From Metapseudomonas otitidis (GTDB lineage Bacteria; Pseudomonadota; Gammaproteobacteria; Pseudomonadales; Pseudomonadaceae): a DNA stretch of 64,000 nt. The DNA lies in assembly GCF_900111835.1 (NCBI RefSeq), contig NZ_FOJP01000007.1:1-64000 (forward strand), given 5' to 3'. Position 1 is the first letter of the stretch; each line of letters opens with the position of its first letter. The translations under genes and the position numbers were made by a program. The notes beneath the pieces were generated by a model. The model was given only the letters and a program-made list of their open reading frames with translations, did no database searches and was not told the DNA's origin. Shown in pieces: positions 55,589 to 63,906 of this stretch.

Positions 55589-57082
55589 ATGTACCCTGAT
55601 CGCGTACGCCTGCCCTCGTTGTTGGACAAGGTCATGAGTGCGGCCGAGGCCGCGGCCCTGATCGAAGACGGCATGACCGTCGGCATGAGCGGCTTCACCC
55701 GCGCCGGTGAAGCCAAGGCGGTGCCCCGCGCCCTGGCCGAGCGCGCCAAGGCCTCGCCGCTGCGCATCACCCTGATGACCGGCGCCAGCCTGGGCAACGA
55801 CCTCGACAAGCAGCTCACCGAGGCCGGCGTACTGGCACGGCGCATGCCGTTCCAGGTGGACAGCACCCTGCGCAAGGCGATCAACGACGGCAGCGTGATG
55901 TTCATCGACCAGCACCTGTCGGAAACCGTCGAGCAGCTGCGCAACCACCAGCTCAAGCTGCCGGACATCGCCGTGATCGAGGCCACCGCCATCACCGAGC
56001 AGGGCCACATCGTGCCGACCACCTCGGTGGGCAACTCGGCCAGCTTCGCCATCTTCGCCAAGCGCGTGATCGTGGAGATCAACCTCTCCCACCACACCAA
56101 CCTGGAAGGGCTGCACGACATCTACATCCCGACCTACCGCCCGACCCGCACGCCGATCCCGCTGACCCGCGTGGACGACCGCATCGGCAGCACCGCGATC
56201 CCGATCGACCCGGCGAAGATCGCCGGCATCGTCTTCACCAACCAGCCCGACTCGCTGTCCACCGTGCTGCCGCCGGACCACGAGACCCAGGCCATCGCCG
56301 ACCACCTGATCGCCTTCTTCGGCCGTGAAGTGGCCGACGGCCGCATGAGCAACAACCTCGGCCCGCTGCAGGCCGGCATCGGCAGCATCGCCAACGCGGT
56401 GATGTGCGGCCTGATCGACTCGCCCTTCCAGGACCTCACCATGTATTCCGAGGTGCTGCAGGACTCCACCTTCGACCTGATCGACGCCGGCAAGCTGCGC
56501 TTCGCCTCGGGCAGCTCCATCACCCTCTCCGCGCGCCGCAACGCCGACGTGTTCGGCAACCTGGAGCGCTACAAGGACAAGCTGGTGCTGCGCCCGCAGG
56601 AGATCTCCAACCACCCTGAAGTGGTGCGGCGCCTGGGCATCATCGGCATCAACACCGCCCTGGAGTTCGACATCTACGGCAACGTCAACTCCACCCACGT
56701 CGGCGGCACCAGGATGATGAACGGCATCGGCGGCTCGGGCGACTTCGCCCGCAACGCCCACCTGGCGATCTTCGTCACCAAGTCCATCGCCAAGGGCGGC
56801 GCCATCTCCAGCGTGGTGCCCATGGTCAGCCACGTGGACCACACCGAGCACGACGTCGACATCCTGGTCACCGAACAGGGCCTGGCGGACCTGCGCGGCC
56901 TGGCCCCGCGCGAGCGCGCACGGGTCATCATCGACAACTGCGTGCATCCGGATTATCGTCCGGCGCTCGATGCGTACTTCAGCGCCGCCTGCGCCAAGGG
57001 CGGGCACACACCGCACCTGCTCCGCGAGGCTATGGCCTGGCACATCAACCTGGAAGAAACCGGCCGCATGCTGGCCAGCTGA
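55589..57082 (+). CDS. Acetyl-CoA hydrolase / succinyl-CoA:acetate CoA-transferase family protein
   Basis: 497 aa class I CoA-transferase (Cat1/AarC/Ach1 type). The N-terminal LIEDGMTVGMSGFTRAGEAK and the active-site region MYSEVLQDSTFDLIDAGKLR (catalytic Glu in SEVLQD) are present, as are GSSITLSARRNADV and GGSGDFARNAHLAIF. It moves CoA between acetate, succinate or propionate. It looks like the PA5445 type. Preferred substrate is not readable from sequence. GAGG precedes ATG 55589. Confidence 0.9.
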   Translation: MYPDRVRLPSLLDKVMSAAEAAALIEDGMTVGMSGFTRAGEAKAVPRALAERAKASPLRITLMTGASLGNDLDKQLTEAGVLARRMPFQVDSTLRKAINDGSVMFIDQHLSETVEQLRNHQLKLPDIAVIEATAITEQGHIVPTTSVGNSASFAIFAKRVIVEINLSHHTNLEGLHDIYIPTYRPTRTPIPLTRVDDRIGSTAIPIDPAKIAGIVFTNQPDSLSTVLPPDHETQAIADHLIAFFGREVADGRMSNNLGPLQAGIGSIANAVMCGLIDSPFQDLTMYSEVLQDSTFDLIDAGKLRFASGSSITLSARRNADVFGNLERYKDKLVLRPQEISNHPEVVRRLGIIGINTALEFDIYGNVNSTHVGGTRMMNGIGGSGDFARNAHLAIFVTKSIAKGGAISSVVPMVSHVDHTEHDVDILVTEQGLADLRGLAPRERARVIIDNCVHPDYRPALDAYFSAACAKGGHTPHLLREAMAWHINLEETGRMLAS

Positions 57083-57095
57083 GCCCCCGCCGAAC

Positions 57096-57144
57096 GGCCT
57101 TTTACCTGACAAACAGGTCAAAAAACTGCATCAGGTAAAAGGCC
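57096..57144. other. 14-bp perfect inverted repeat after the CoA-transferase gene
   Basis: GGCCTTTTACCTGA (57096-57109) and TCAGGTAAAAGGCC (57131-57144) are perfect inverted repeats around 21 bases. An alternative hairpin ACCTG-ACAAA-CAGGT (57104-57118) shares the left arm, so the two are mutually exclusive. There is no clean T tract after the large stem. It may be a terminator variant or regulatory element. Confidence 0.6.
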
Positions 57145-57229
57145 AACTGTACTGCTCCAAACCCCTGCCAAAAGGCACTTCCCCAGAGGAAAATCCGGTT
57201 TCCCGTTGAATGCCGAGGGTTTCAACGGG

Positions 57230-57265
57230 TAACCGATACAGCTGACTAAAATTTTACCAATACAG
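57230..57265. promoter_or_regulatory. Direct repeats in the DUF1127 gene promoter region
   Basis: TAACCGATACAG (57230-57241) and TTACCAATACAG (57254-57265) match at 10 of 12 positions with 24-base register; a weaker third copy TAGCCATACAA is at 57286-57296. They lie in an A+T-rich gap (57083-57394) before the first DUF1127 gene. Paired direct repeats of this form are typical of MocR/GntR-type or response-regulator sites; the binder is unknown. Confidence 0.5.
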
Positions 57266-57394
57266 TTAGTTAGCTTGCTTTCTAGTAGCCATACAATTTT
57301 CGGTAGCTGTGACTACTGGGTCGGCTGTTCCGGCTAGAAAATAGCCACCAGACAACCCCTCTAGCCCCGCCACAAGCGGGAAGGAAGCACCGCC

Positions 57395-57610
57395 ATGGAA
57401 CGTACCCTCAGTTCCGACCTGATCTTCAACTCCCACGAGTCGAGCGCCAAAGCCTCCTGGCCGCTGCGCGTCATCTCCACCCTGCTGCTGTGGCAGCGCC
57501 GCATCGCCAGCCGTCGTCAACTGGCCATGCTGGACGCCCGCCTGCTGGCTGACGCCGGCATCAGCGAAGCGCAGCGTGAACTGGAGCTGAACAAGCCCTT
57601 CTGGCGTTGA
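57395..57610 (+). CDS. DUF1127 small protein A
   Basis: 71 aa. The DUF1127 core is at the C-terminus (LLLWQRRIASRRQLAMLDAR, LLADAGISEAQRELELNKPF, ending WR). DUF1127 proteins are small, arginine-rich and often stress- or starvation-controlled; some bind RNA or modulate metabolism. AAGGAAG precedes the ATG at about seven bases. A paralogue follows 234 bases later, with a terminator between, so they are separate units. Confidence 0.9.
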   Translation: MERTLSSDLIFNSHESSAKASWPLRVISTLLLWQRRIASRRQLAMLDARLLADAGISEAQRELELNKPFWR

Positions 57611-57646
57611 GCCAGCGCGGCGCAAGCCGCACCGCAGTACCGACAG

Positions 57647-57679
57647 AACCCGCCGCTCAGCCGGCGGGTTTTCGTTTTT
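57647..57679 (+). terminator. Terminator after DUF1127 gene A
   Basis: AACCCGCCG and CGGCGGGTT form a 9-bp stem with a six-base loop, followed by TTTTCGTTTTTA, about 36 bases after the stop. Confidence 0.9.
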
Positions 57680-57843
57680 ACAGCCCCGGAAAAACGGGCG
57701 CTGGTACAGATGTGCCGGATCCGGGCGTAACAGTTCGCGGATATCCGCACCTGGACCCGTACAATTCCACCCCGCTGTGCCTGCCCAGGCTCCCCCCGCC
57801 GCGCGACCATGGACTGCCCCACACCAACAGGGAAGCCACAACC

Positions 57844-58053
57844 ATGGAACGCCACCTCCACGCCCGCCCTGCCCCGCTGCCGCCCGCACCCCGTGCGCCG
57901 CTGTTCCTGCGCCTGTACGCCCGCGTCGTCGAATGGCAGCGCAACGCCCGCACCCGCAGCCACCTGGCCCAGCTCAACGCCCAGCAGCTGGCCGACATCG
58001 GTCTCAGCGAAAGCGACCGCCGCGTCGAGCTGGACAAGCCGTTCTGGCGCTGA
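57844..58053 (+). CDS. DUF1127 small protein B
   Basis: 69 aa from ATG 57844. C-terminal DUF1127 core: VVEWQRNARTRSHLAQLNAQ, QLADIGLSESDRRVELDKPF, ending WR. It shares the FWR ending and spacing with the 71-aa neighbour, so the pair arose by duplication. The N-terminal 20 residues are Pro/Ala rich and differ from copy A. Confidence 0.88.
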   Translation: MERHLHARPAPLPPAPRAPLFLRLYARVVEWQRNARTRSHLAQLNAQQLADIGLSESDRRVELDKPFWR

Positions 58054-58184
58054 AACGCGACCCGGCGGTCATCTGCTCTGCCGCTGCGCTTGGCCCTGTG
58101 CGAAAATCGGCGCCGCCCCGCTCCGGGGCACCGTGTCGATGGGGCGCCCTGGCGGGCGTCCCCCTGCCGTACAGGAGTTTCCCC

Positions 58185-58502
58185 ATGCCCTCGTTCCGCC
58201 TGCTCGGTGCCGCTGCGCTCCTGGCCTTCTCCAGCGCCACCTTCGCCTCCAGCCTTGCCGTGACCACCGACTCCCTGGTCGGCGCCCTCAGCGCCACCGC
58301 CGACGCCACTTCGGACGCCTCCTCCTCCCTGCGCGACAGCAAGCTGGTACGCGCCGCCCGTGACGACGCCGCCAGCTTCGTCGCCAGCGAAGGCGCCATC
58401 CGTGGTGCCCGCCTGGAAGCCGCCCTGGCGCACATCCGCACCCAGGCACCGCAGCTGCAGGCCAGCGACCTGCAACTGGCCGAGGCCATCCTCGCCCTCT
58501 GA
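58185..58502 (+). CDS. DUF2388 exported protein A
   Basis: 105 aa from ATG 58185 (AGGAG upstream). Signal peptide about 1-21 (AALLAFSSATFA) then a short mature domain: TTDSLVGALSATADATSDAS, LRDSKLVRAARDDAASFVAS, EGAIRGARLEAAL, ending AEAILAL. This is the DUF2388 family, known to me only from Pseudomonas and relatives, with unknown function. A second copy lies downstream. Confidence 0.87.
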   Translation: MPSFRLLGAAALLAFSSATFASSLAVTTDSLVGALSATADATSDASSSLRDSKLVRAARDDAASFVASEGAIRGARLEAALAHIRTQAPQLQASDLQLAEAILAL

Positions 58503-58674
58503 GGCACCCGATCGGCGCCACCCGGTTCACAGCCGCGACAGCAGGCTATGGCCGCGCCTGGCGCCTTTCGCTAGCCTTGGCGCCCGCCGCGCCGGTACCG
58601 CTGCGCTTGCGCTGAACCGGGCGGCCGCTTTGACGTCCAATGACCCGTACAGTTTTCACCTCCGGAGACCCTCC

Positions 58675-58995
58675 ATGCGTCGCACGCTGATCGTCGCTGC
58701 CACCGCCCTCACCCTGTTCACCGGCATCGCCCAGGCCCAGACCCTGGTCGCCACCAGCAACATCGTCGTCCGTGCACTGGGCCGCAGCATCGACTTCACC
58801 TCCGACACCACCACCTCCATCCGCGACATGAAGGTCATCCGCGAGGCCCGCGACGACGCCGCCAGCTTCGTCGCCAGCGAAGGCGCCATCCGTGGCGTGC
58901 AGCTCGAAGCCGCCTTCGACACCCTGCGCACCCGCCTGCCGGAAGCCCGCGACGCCAGCGACGAAGCCCTCGCCCAGGCCATCCTCGCCCTCTGA
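58675..58995 (+). CDS. DUF2388 exported protein B
   Basis: 106 aa from ATG 58675 (CCGGAG upstream). Signal peptide about 1-21 (ALTLFTGIAQAQ). The mature part parallels copy A: SNIVVRALGRSIDFTSDTTT, then IRDMKVIREARDDAASFVAS, EGAIRGVQLEAAF, ending AQAILAL. The stop is only 10 bases before the TTG of the HExxH/DUF4105 gene, so the two are probably co-transcribed and translationally coupled. Function unknown. Confidence 0.87.
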   Translation: MRRTLIVAATALTLFTGIAQAQTLVATSNIVVRALGRSIDFTSDTTTSIRDMKVIREARDDAASFVASEGAIRGVQLEAAFDTLRTRLPEARDASDEALAQAILAL

Positions 58996-59005
58996 AGCGG
59001 CGCCC

Positions 59006-60976
59006 TTGAGCCTGCGTCTGTGGCGCCTCGGCGCGCTCGGCCTGGCCGCCCTGCTGGCCTGCGCCAGCACCCGGGCCGACCTGCGCCTGGCGCTGAAGAC
59101 CGACGGCCTCGACGCCGCCCAGCGCCAGGCCAGCCAGGCCCTGCTCGACGAAGCCCTGCAGAAGCTGCCGCCGCGCTTCGTCGAACGCCTCGACCGCCAG
59201 GTGGAAGTCACCTGGGCCGATGACCTGCCGGACAACGCCTACGGCCGCGCCACCCGCATCGACGCCCTCGACCTCAACCGCGCCCTGCTGCCCGCCCTCG
59301 CCGACGGCAGCGCCGCCCGCGAGAAGACCACGCGCCCCCACGGCACCGTGCGCCGCGAACTGCTGGCCACCGTGCTCCACGAGCTGACTCACCTCTACGA
59401 CCGCGCCCACTACCGCGACGCCGCCCAGCGCAGCCTCGGCTTCCGCTGCCGCAGCGCCCAGGCCAGCACCGGCGCCGTCGGCCTGCGCAGCGAATGCCGG
59501 GGGCAGACCGCCCGCCGCTTCACCTTCAGCGACGACCCGCGCCTGCTGGACCTCGCCGGCTGGCCCCAGCGCGTCGGTCAGCGCGGCGAGCGGGAAGCGG
59601 ACAACCACCAGGCCGCCCGCAGCCCCGACCTCTACGAGCTGACCAACCCCCGCGAATTCGTCGCGGTGAACATGGAGTACTTCCTCCTCGACCCCGACTA
59701 CCGCTGCCGACGCCCCGCGCTGTACCGCTACTTCCGCGACCACTTCGGCTGGGCCCCGGACGCCGCCGGCACCTGCGCCAGCGAACTGGCCTACCTCAAC
59801 GCCGGGCGCGACTTCGGCCGCGAGCCCCTGGGGCGCCTCGACCCCGAGCGGGTCTACGAAGTGGACTACCTGTTCGCCGAAGCCAACGACAACTGGGCCA
59901 GCCGCTGGGGCCACACCATGCTGCGCCTGGTCATCTGCGCCCCCGGTCGCCCGCGCGGCCCGGACTGCCGGCTCGACCTCGACCAGCACCTGGTGCTCTC
60001 CTACCGCGCCTTCGTCGGCGACGTGCAGCTCTCCAGCTGGGACGGCCTCACCGGCGCCTACCCCTCGCGGCTGTTCGTCCTGCCGCTGGCCCAGGTGATC
60101 GACGAGTACACCAAGGTGGAAATGCGCAGCCTCGCCTCCGTGCCCCTGCGCCTGGACCGCGAGCAGGTACACAACCTGGTAGAGCGCGCCGCCGAAATGC
60201 ACTGGAGCTACGACGGCAACTACTGGTTCCTCTCCAACAACTGCGCCGTCGAGACCCTCAAGCTGCTGCGCAGCGGCACCGCCGACCCGCGCCTGGACGA
60301 CCTCGACAGCATCATGCCCAACGGCCTCCTCGCGGTGCTGGAAGGGCGCGGCGTGGCCGACCCCAGCCCCCTGCGCGACCCGAAGGAAGCCTTGCGCCTG
60401 GGCTACCGCTTCGACTCCTTCCGCGACCGCTACCAGGCCATGTTCGACATCGCCCGCCAGCGCCTGGGGCTGCCCGAGGCCGACGTGGAAACCTGGCTCG
60501 CCCAGGACGCCACCCGCCGCCGCCCCTACATCGAACACGCCGACCTGCGTGGCAGCGCCGCCCTGCTGCTGCTGGAGCAGGCCGCCATGCGCCGGCAGAT
60601 GCTGCTCGCCCAGGACGACCTCAAGCGCCGCTACCTGGACAACCGCGCCACCCTCGGCCAGACCGAGTTCTCCCGCGCCGGCGGCACCCTCGAACAGATC
60701 CTCGCGAACAGCGGCTTCCTCAGCCGCCCGGCCGACCTGCTGCAAGGCAGCGGCTACGGCCTGCCCCAGGCCAGCGAATGGCAGCGCCTGCAGGAAGAGA
60801 GCGCCAACCGCCAGCGCACCCTGCGCCAGCTCACCGACAGCCTCGACCGCGAACTGCGCGAACTGATCGACCCGCGCATCCTCACCGAACTCGACGCCAC
60901 CCAGGCCAACCTCGACCAGCTCAGCGCCCACCTGCGCCAGCTGCACAAAGCCGCCGGCGGCCTCGAACTGCCCTGA
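59006..60976 (+). CDS. Exported protein with HExxH motif and DUF4105 (Lnb-like) region
   Basis: 656 aa from a TTG at 59006, chosen because it starts a signal peptide (LWRLGALGLAALLACASTRA) 10 bases after the DUF2388 gene B stop; no upstream in-frame start gives a signal. A zinc-protease-like HELTH is at residues 125-129 in the first half. The second half has the DUF4105 pattern: NWASRWGHTMLRL with H303, VLSYRAFVGDVQLSSWDG, and the cysteine in WFLSNNCAVETLKL (C413). A C-terminal coiled coil (about 520-650) is Gln/Arg/Leu rich. DUF4105 includes Lnb-type lipoprotein acyl transfer proteins; whether that holds here is unknown. Periplasmic or membrane-associated. Confidence 0.83.
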   Translation: MSLRLWRLGALGLAALLACASTRADLRLALKTDGLDAAQRQASQALLDEALQKLPPRFVERLDRQVEVTWADDLPDNAYGRATRIDALDLNRALLPALADGSAAREKTTRPHGTVRRELLATVLHELTHLYDRAHYRDAAQRSLGFRCRSAQASTGAVGLRSECRGQTARRFTFSDDPRLLDLAGWPQRVGQRGEREADNHQAARSPDLYELTNPREFVAVNMEYFLLDPDYRCRRPALYRYFRDHFGWAPDAAGTCASELAYLNAGRDFGREPLGRLDPERVYEVDYLFAEANDNWASRWGHTMLRLVICAPGRPRGPDCRLDLDQHLVLSYRAFVGDVQLSSWDGLTGAYPSRLFVLPLAQVIDEYTKVEMRSLASVPLRLDREQVHNLVERAAEMHWSYDGNYWFLSNNCAVETLKLLRSGTADPRLDDLDSIMPNGLLAVLEGRGVADPSPLRDPKEALRLGYRFDSFRDRYQAMFDIARQRLGLPEADVETWLAQDATRRRPYIEHADLRGSAALLLLEQAAMRRQMLLAQDDLKRRYLDNRATLGQTEFSRAGGTLEQILANSGFLSRPADLLQGSGYGLPQASEWQRLQEESANRQRTLRQLTDSLDRELRELIDPRILTELDATQANLDQLSAHLRQLHKAAGGLELP

Positions 60977-61670
60977 GCCCGCTTCCACGGATACAGGGTG
61001 GATCGCGCACCATAGCCACGACCAACACCCCTGCGGGATGGCGCTCAGACCGGGAATGCCCGGCGCCGCTCCCGGGCTGAAGCCCGGGCTACAGCCTGAG
61101 CGCAGCGATGCCCATCATGCCGAGCGCAACATGTGGTGCCACGGCCTGGCGTGGACGCGATGCGCTTCGTGGCCTCAGCGCATCCTACGGATCGTGCCCA
61201 GCCCGACCGGGGGGGCGGCGGGAGTTGGTGGATGCGAAGAGCGGCATCCAACCTACGCGACCAGGCAGCACCAACCGTAGGGTGGATCGCGCTTCATCGA
61301 TCCACGCGGACTCCGCGCCAAAGCCTCGGTCAAGGCCCCCGCAGGACGGCGCTCAGACCGTAGCCCGGACTTCAGTCCGGGAATGCCCAGCGCCGCTCCC
61401 GGGCTGAAGCCCGGGCTACAGCCGTACGCTTCACCGATCCACGCACCCGCGCCAAAGCCATGGCCAGCCCCCCGTAGGATGGCGCTGAGCGCAGCGAAGC
61501 CCATCAAGCCGGGCGCAACATGTGGTGCCACGGCCTGATATGGACGCGATGCGCTTCGTGGCCTCAGCGCATCCTACGGATCGTGTACAGCCCGACCGGG
61601 GGTGGGCGGTGGGCGTTGGTGGATGCAAAGAGCGGCATCCAACCTACGCGGCGGGCGGCATCTTTACGTG
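60977..61670. repeat. Repeat island 4
   Basis: No gene from 60977 to 61990. It holds palindromes CCCGGGCTGAAGCCCGGG (about 61068-61085 and 61398-61415) and CCCGGACTTCAGTCCGGG (61364-61381). Two copies of a ~180-base block (about 61085-61265 and 61483-61665) each run from GCGCAACATGTGGTGCCACG through CTCAGCGCATCCTACGGATC to GAGCGGCATCCAACCTACGC. A GTGGATCG/CGATCCAC hairpin lies near 61283. From 61671 to 61990 I see nothing assignable except the BRO-N gene upstream region. Confidence 0.85.
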
Positions 61671-61990
61671 GTTTCCTACAGCGCGGGATGAGGACGTTGG
61701 GGGAAATGGGCGGGTGTGCCTCCGTACAATCCGATTCCCCTGTGATCACGTTGTTTGGCCTGGTTCGGCTCTCTAGTGTCCGTCGCCGGTGCTCAACACA
61801 CCTCTCACTTGGCGGTCCTCCGCACCCGATAGTCGCGGCGCTGGTCAAACAGCGGTCGTTCTGGCCGGGTAGCGCGCAGCCATAAAAGACTCCTTCGGGG
61901 GGAAATCTGCGGGCCGTTCCAAGTGCGGTGTTGAAGTACCCGGCCGCCCTCTCAACAAGGGCCCTCTCAACGACACTTGGAAATGCACTC

Positions 61991-62464
61991 ATGAACGAGC
62001 TGCTCGACGACACCCCCATCCTCCAACCCCGTGTCTTCATCCGCCATCGCCGCCAGTTGCGGGCCTTTCTGCTGGATGACCAGGCCTGGTTCTGCGTGCG
62101 CGACCTCGGGCGGCTGATGCAGCACCCGCTGCTGGAGGACCGCATCCGCGCCAACCTCGACCCGGACCAGTGGCGCTGGGCCTGGTACCCGGATGGCGGC
62201 GGGGTGGCGGAGGAAGGTTTGCTGGTGAGCGAGTCGGCGGCCTATGGGGCGCTGATCCACTACTACCACCCGGAGAACCGCAGCATCCGCCAGTGGCTCA
62301 CCCAGGAGGTGGTGCTGACGCTGCGCAGCGAGTGCCGGGGCGACCCGGTGCAGCCTCGGCAGGTGCAGCTCCACGGCGCGGGCCAGCCGGTCAGCGTGCT
62401 GGAGTGGCAGGGCCGGGTCTGGGTGCCCTGTGGGGAACTGCCGAGGGTGCTGGCCGTGCGCTGA
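61991..62464 (+). CDS. BRO-N domain protein (phage-antirepressor type)
   Basis: 157 aa from ATG 61991. It follows the BRO-N pattern: RHRRQLRAFLLDDQAWFCVR, DLGRLMQHPLLEDRIRANLD, VSESAAYGALIHYYHPENRS, IRQWLTQEVVLTLRSE. A distinct C-terminal tail (about 110-157) replaces the usual KilA or Ant domain. BRO-N is common in phage antirepressors, but no other phage gene is near, so this is an orphan, probably domesticated. Function unknown. Confidence 0.8.
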   Translation: MNELLDDTPILQPRVFIRHRRQLRAFLLDDQAWFCVRDLGRLMQHPLLEDRIRANLDPDQWRWAWYPDGGGVAEEGLLVSESAAYGALIHYYHPENRSIRQWLTQEVVLTLRSECRGDPVQPRQVQLHGAGQPVSVLEWQGRVWVPCGELPRVLAVR

Positions 62465-62482
62465 TGGGGCGCTGTGGATAAC

Positions 62483-62884
62483 TCACAGCGCCTCTTCCTG
62501 CTCCTCCGGCAGGTGCGGGTCGAGGGTCACCCAGGGCAGGCGGCTGCGCACCCAGATGTGGCGGTCGGCCGGGGCCTGGTGGACGTCGTCGAGGGTGGCC
62601 ACGGTGACGTCGAGGCTGTCCGGGCTGAGGCTGGTGTAGAGCGCCAGGTGGCAGCCGCAATGGCCACAGAAGTAGCGGCTGCAGGTGGCGGAGGAGCGGT
62701 ATTCCGCCGGCTGCCCGTCGAGCCAGGTGAACGCCGCGCGGGGCACGGTGATCCAGGTGGTCACCAGGCCGCCGGTGATGCGCCGGCAGTCGCTGCAGTG
62801 GCAGTGGGCGATGTCGGCCAGCGGGGCGTCGAAGCGGTAGCGCAGGCGGCCGCAGTGGCAGCCGCCGGTGTGTGCGGTGGTCAT
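62483..62884 (-). CDS. GFA family (CENP-V/GFA domain) protein
   Basis: 133 aa. The zinc-ligand cysteines of the GFA fold are GCHCGRLRY, CHCSDCRRITGG and SRYFCGHCGCHLALYTSL. The family is named for glutathione-dependent formaldehyde-activating enzyme, but most members have no proven activity. It ends 19 bases from the convergent BRO-N stop; its start side overlaps only the spurious upstream part of the AEC transporter frame. Confidence 0.92.
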   Translation of the reverse strand: MTTAHTGGCHCGRLRYRFDAPLADIAHCHCSDCRRITGGLVTTWITVPRAAFTWLDGQPAEYRSSATCSRYFCGHCGCHLALYTSLSPDSLDVTVATLDDVHQAPADRHIWVRSRLPWVTLDPHLPEEQEEAL

Positions 62885-62988
62885 GGCGTACTCCTTGGCA
62901 AAGGCGCAGCCTAGCGCGTTGCGGGTTGCGCCGTGAGGGCCGCGGCGGACAAGATGCGGCCTTCGCCACCGGACAAACGGACGCGCCC

Positions 62989-63906
62989 GTGCTGACCCTG
63001 CTCCAGGCCCTCTGGCCCCTGTTCGCCCTGATCGTCGCCGGCCATGTGCTGCGGCGGGTCGACTTCCCCGGCGAGGCCTTCTGGCCGGCCGCCGAGCGTT
63101 TGAACTACTTCATCCTGTTCCCCGCGCTGCTGTTCAGCAGCCTGGCCACGGCGCCGCTGGACAACCCGGCGCTGCCGCGCCTGGCACTGGCGGTGCTGCT
63201 GGGCCTGGGCCTCGGCTGGGCGGCGTTGCTGCTGGCGCGGCGCCTGCTGGGCTGGCCGGCGGCGCGCTTCGGGGCGATCACCCAGGGCGTGCTGCGCTTC
63301 AACACTTACCTGGGGCTGGCGGCCATCGGCAGCCTGTTCGGCAAGGAGGGGCTGGCCATCGCGGCGCTGATGCTGGCGCTGATGGTGCCGACGGTGAACC
63401 TGCTGTCGGTGTGGTCGCTGACTGCCGAGCGCGGCGTCAGCGCACGGGGCCTGCTGCTGCCGATGGTGAAGAATCCGCTGATCCTCGCCTGCCTGGCCGG
63501 TGCCGCCTACAACCTGACGGGGCTGGGCCTGGGCGGCGGGCTGGACCGGCTGCTCAACCTGCTGGCGGTGGCGAGCCTGCCCCTGGGCTTGCTCTGCGTG
63601 GGGGCGGCGCTGCAGCCCCGCGAGCTGGGTGGCGAGCTGCCGGCCCTGGGCTGGAACTGCGCGGCGCGGCTGCTGGCGATGCCGGCGCTGGCCTTCGTCG
63701 TGGCGCGAGTGCTCGGGCTGCCGGCGATGGAGAGCAGCATCCTGGTGCTGTTCTTCGCCCTGCCGACGGCGCCCACCGCCTATGTGCTGACCCGCCAGCT
63801 GGGCGGCGACGGCCACCTGATGGCGGGGATCATCACCCTGCAGACGCTGCTTTCCGGCGCGACCCTGGTGGCCGTGCTGGCATTGCTGCAAGCCGGGGCG
63901 GGCTGA
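62989..63906 (+). CDS. AEC family transporter
   Basis: 305 aa from a GTG at 62989, which starts the hydrophobic N-terminus LTLLQALWPLFALIVAGHVL; longer in-frame versions would add a polar non-family extension overlapping the GFA gene. About 9-10 transmembrane helices; ERLNYFILFPALLFSSLA, FNTYLGLAAIGSLFGKEGLA and FFALPTAPTAYVLTRQLGGD are auxin-efflux-carrier (AEC) blocks. Bacterial AEC members move organic acids such as malonate or malate; the substrate here is unknown. The remaining 94 bases to the window end hold nothing assignable. Confidence 0.9.
   Translation: MLTLLQALWPLFALIVAGHVLRRVDFPGEAFWPAAERLNYFILFPALLFSSLATAPLDNPALPRLALAVLLGLGLGWAALLLARRLLGWPAARFGAITQGVLRFNTYLGLAAIGSLFGKEGLAIAALMLALMVPTVNLLSVWSLTAERGVSARGLLLPMVKNPLILACLAGAAYNLTGLGLGGGLDRLLNLLAVASLPLGLLCVGAALQPRELGGELPALGWNCAARLLAMPALAFVVARVLGLPAMESSILVLFFALPTAPTAYVLTRQLGGDGHLMAGIITLQTLLSGATLVAVLALLQAGAG

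Noticed and set aside
58892-59005. Upstream ATG start for the HExxH/DUF4105 gene
   Set aside because: It would lie inside the DUF2388 gene B and give no signal peptide; the TTG at 59006 does.
61671-61990. Possible small genes in the gap before the BRO-N gene
   Set aside because: Short open frames have no ribosome sites or recognisable sequence and overlap repeat remnants.
62872-62988. N-terminal extension of the AEC transporter
   Set aside because: It is Arg-rich, overlaps the GFA gene start, and is not hydrophobic; GTG 62989 begins the first membrane helix.
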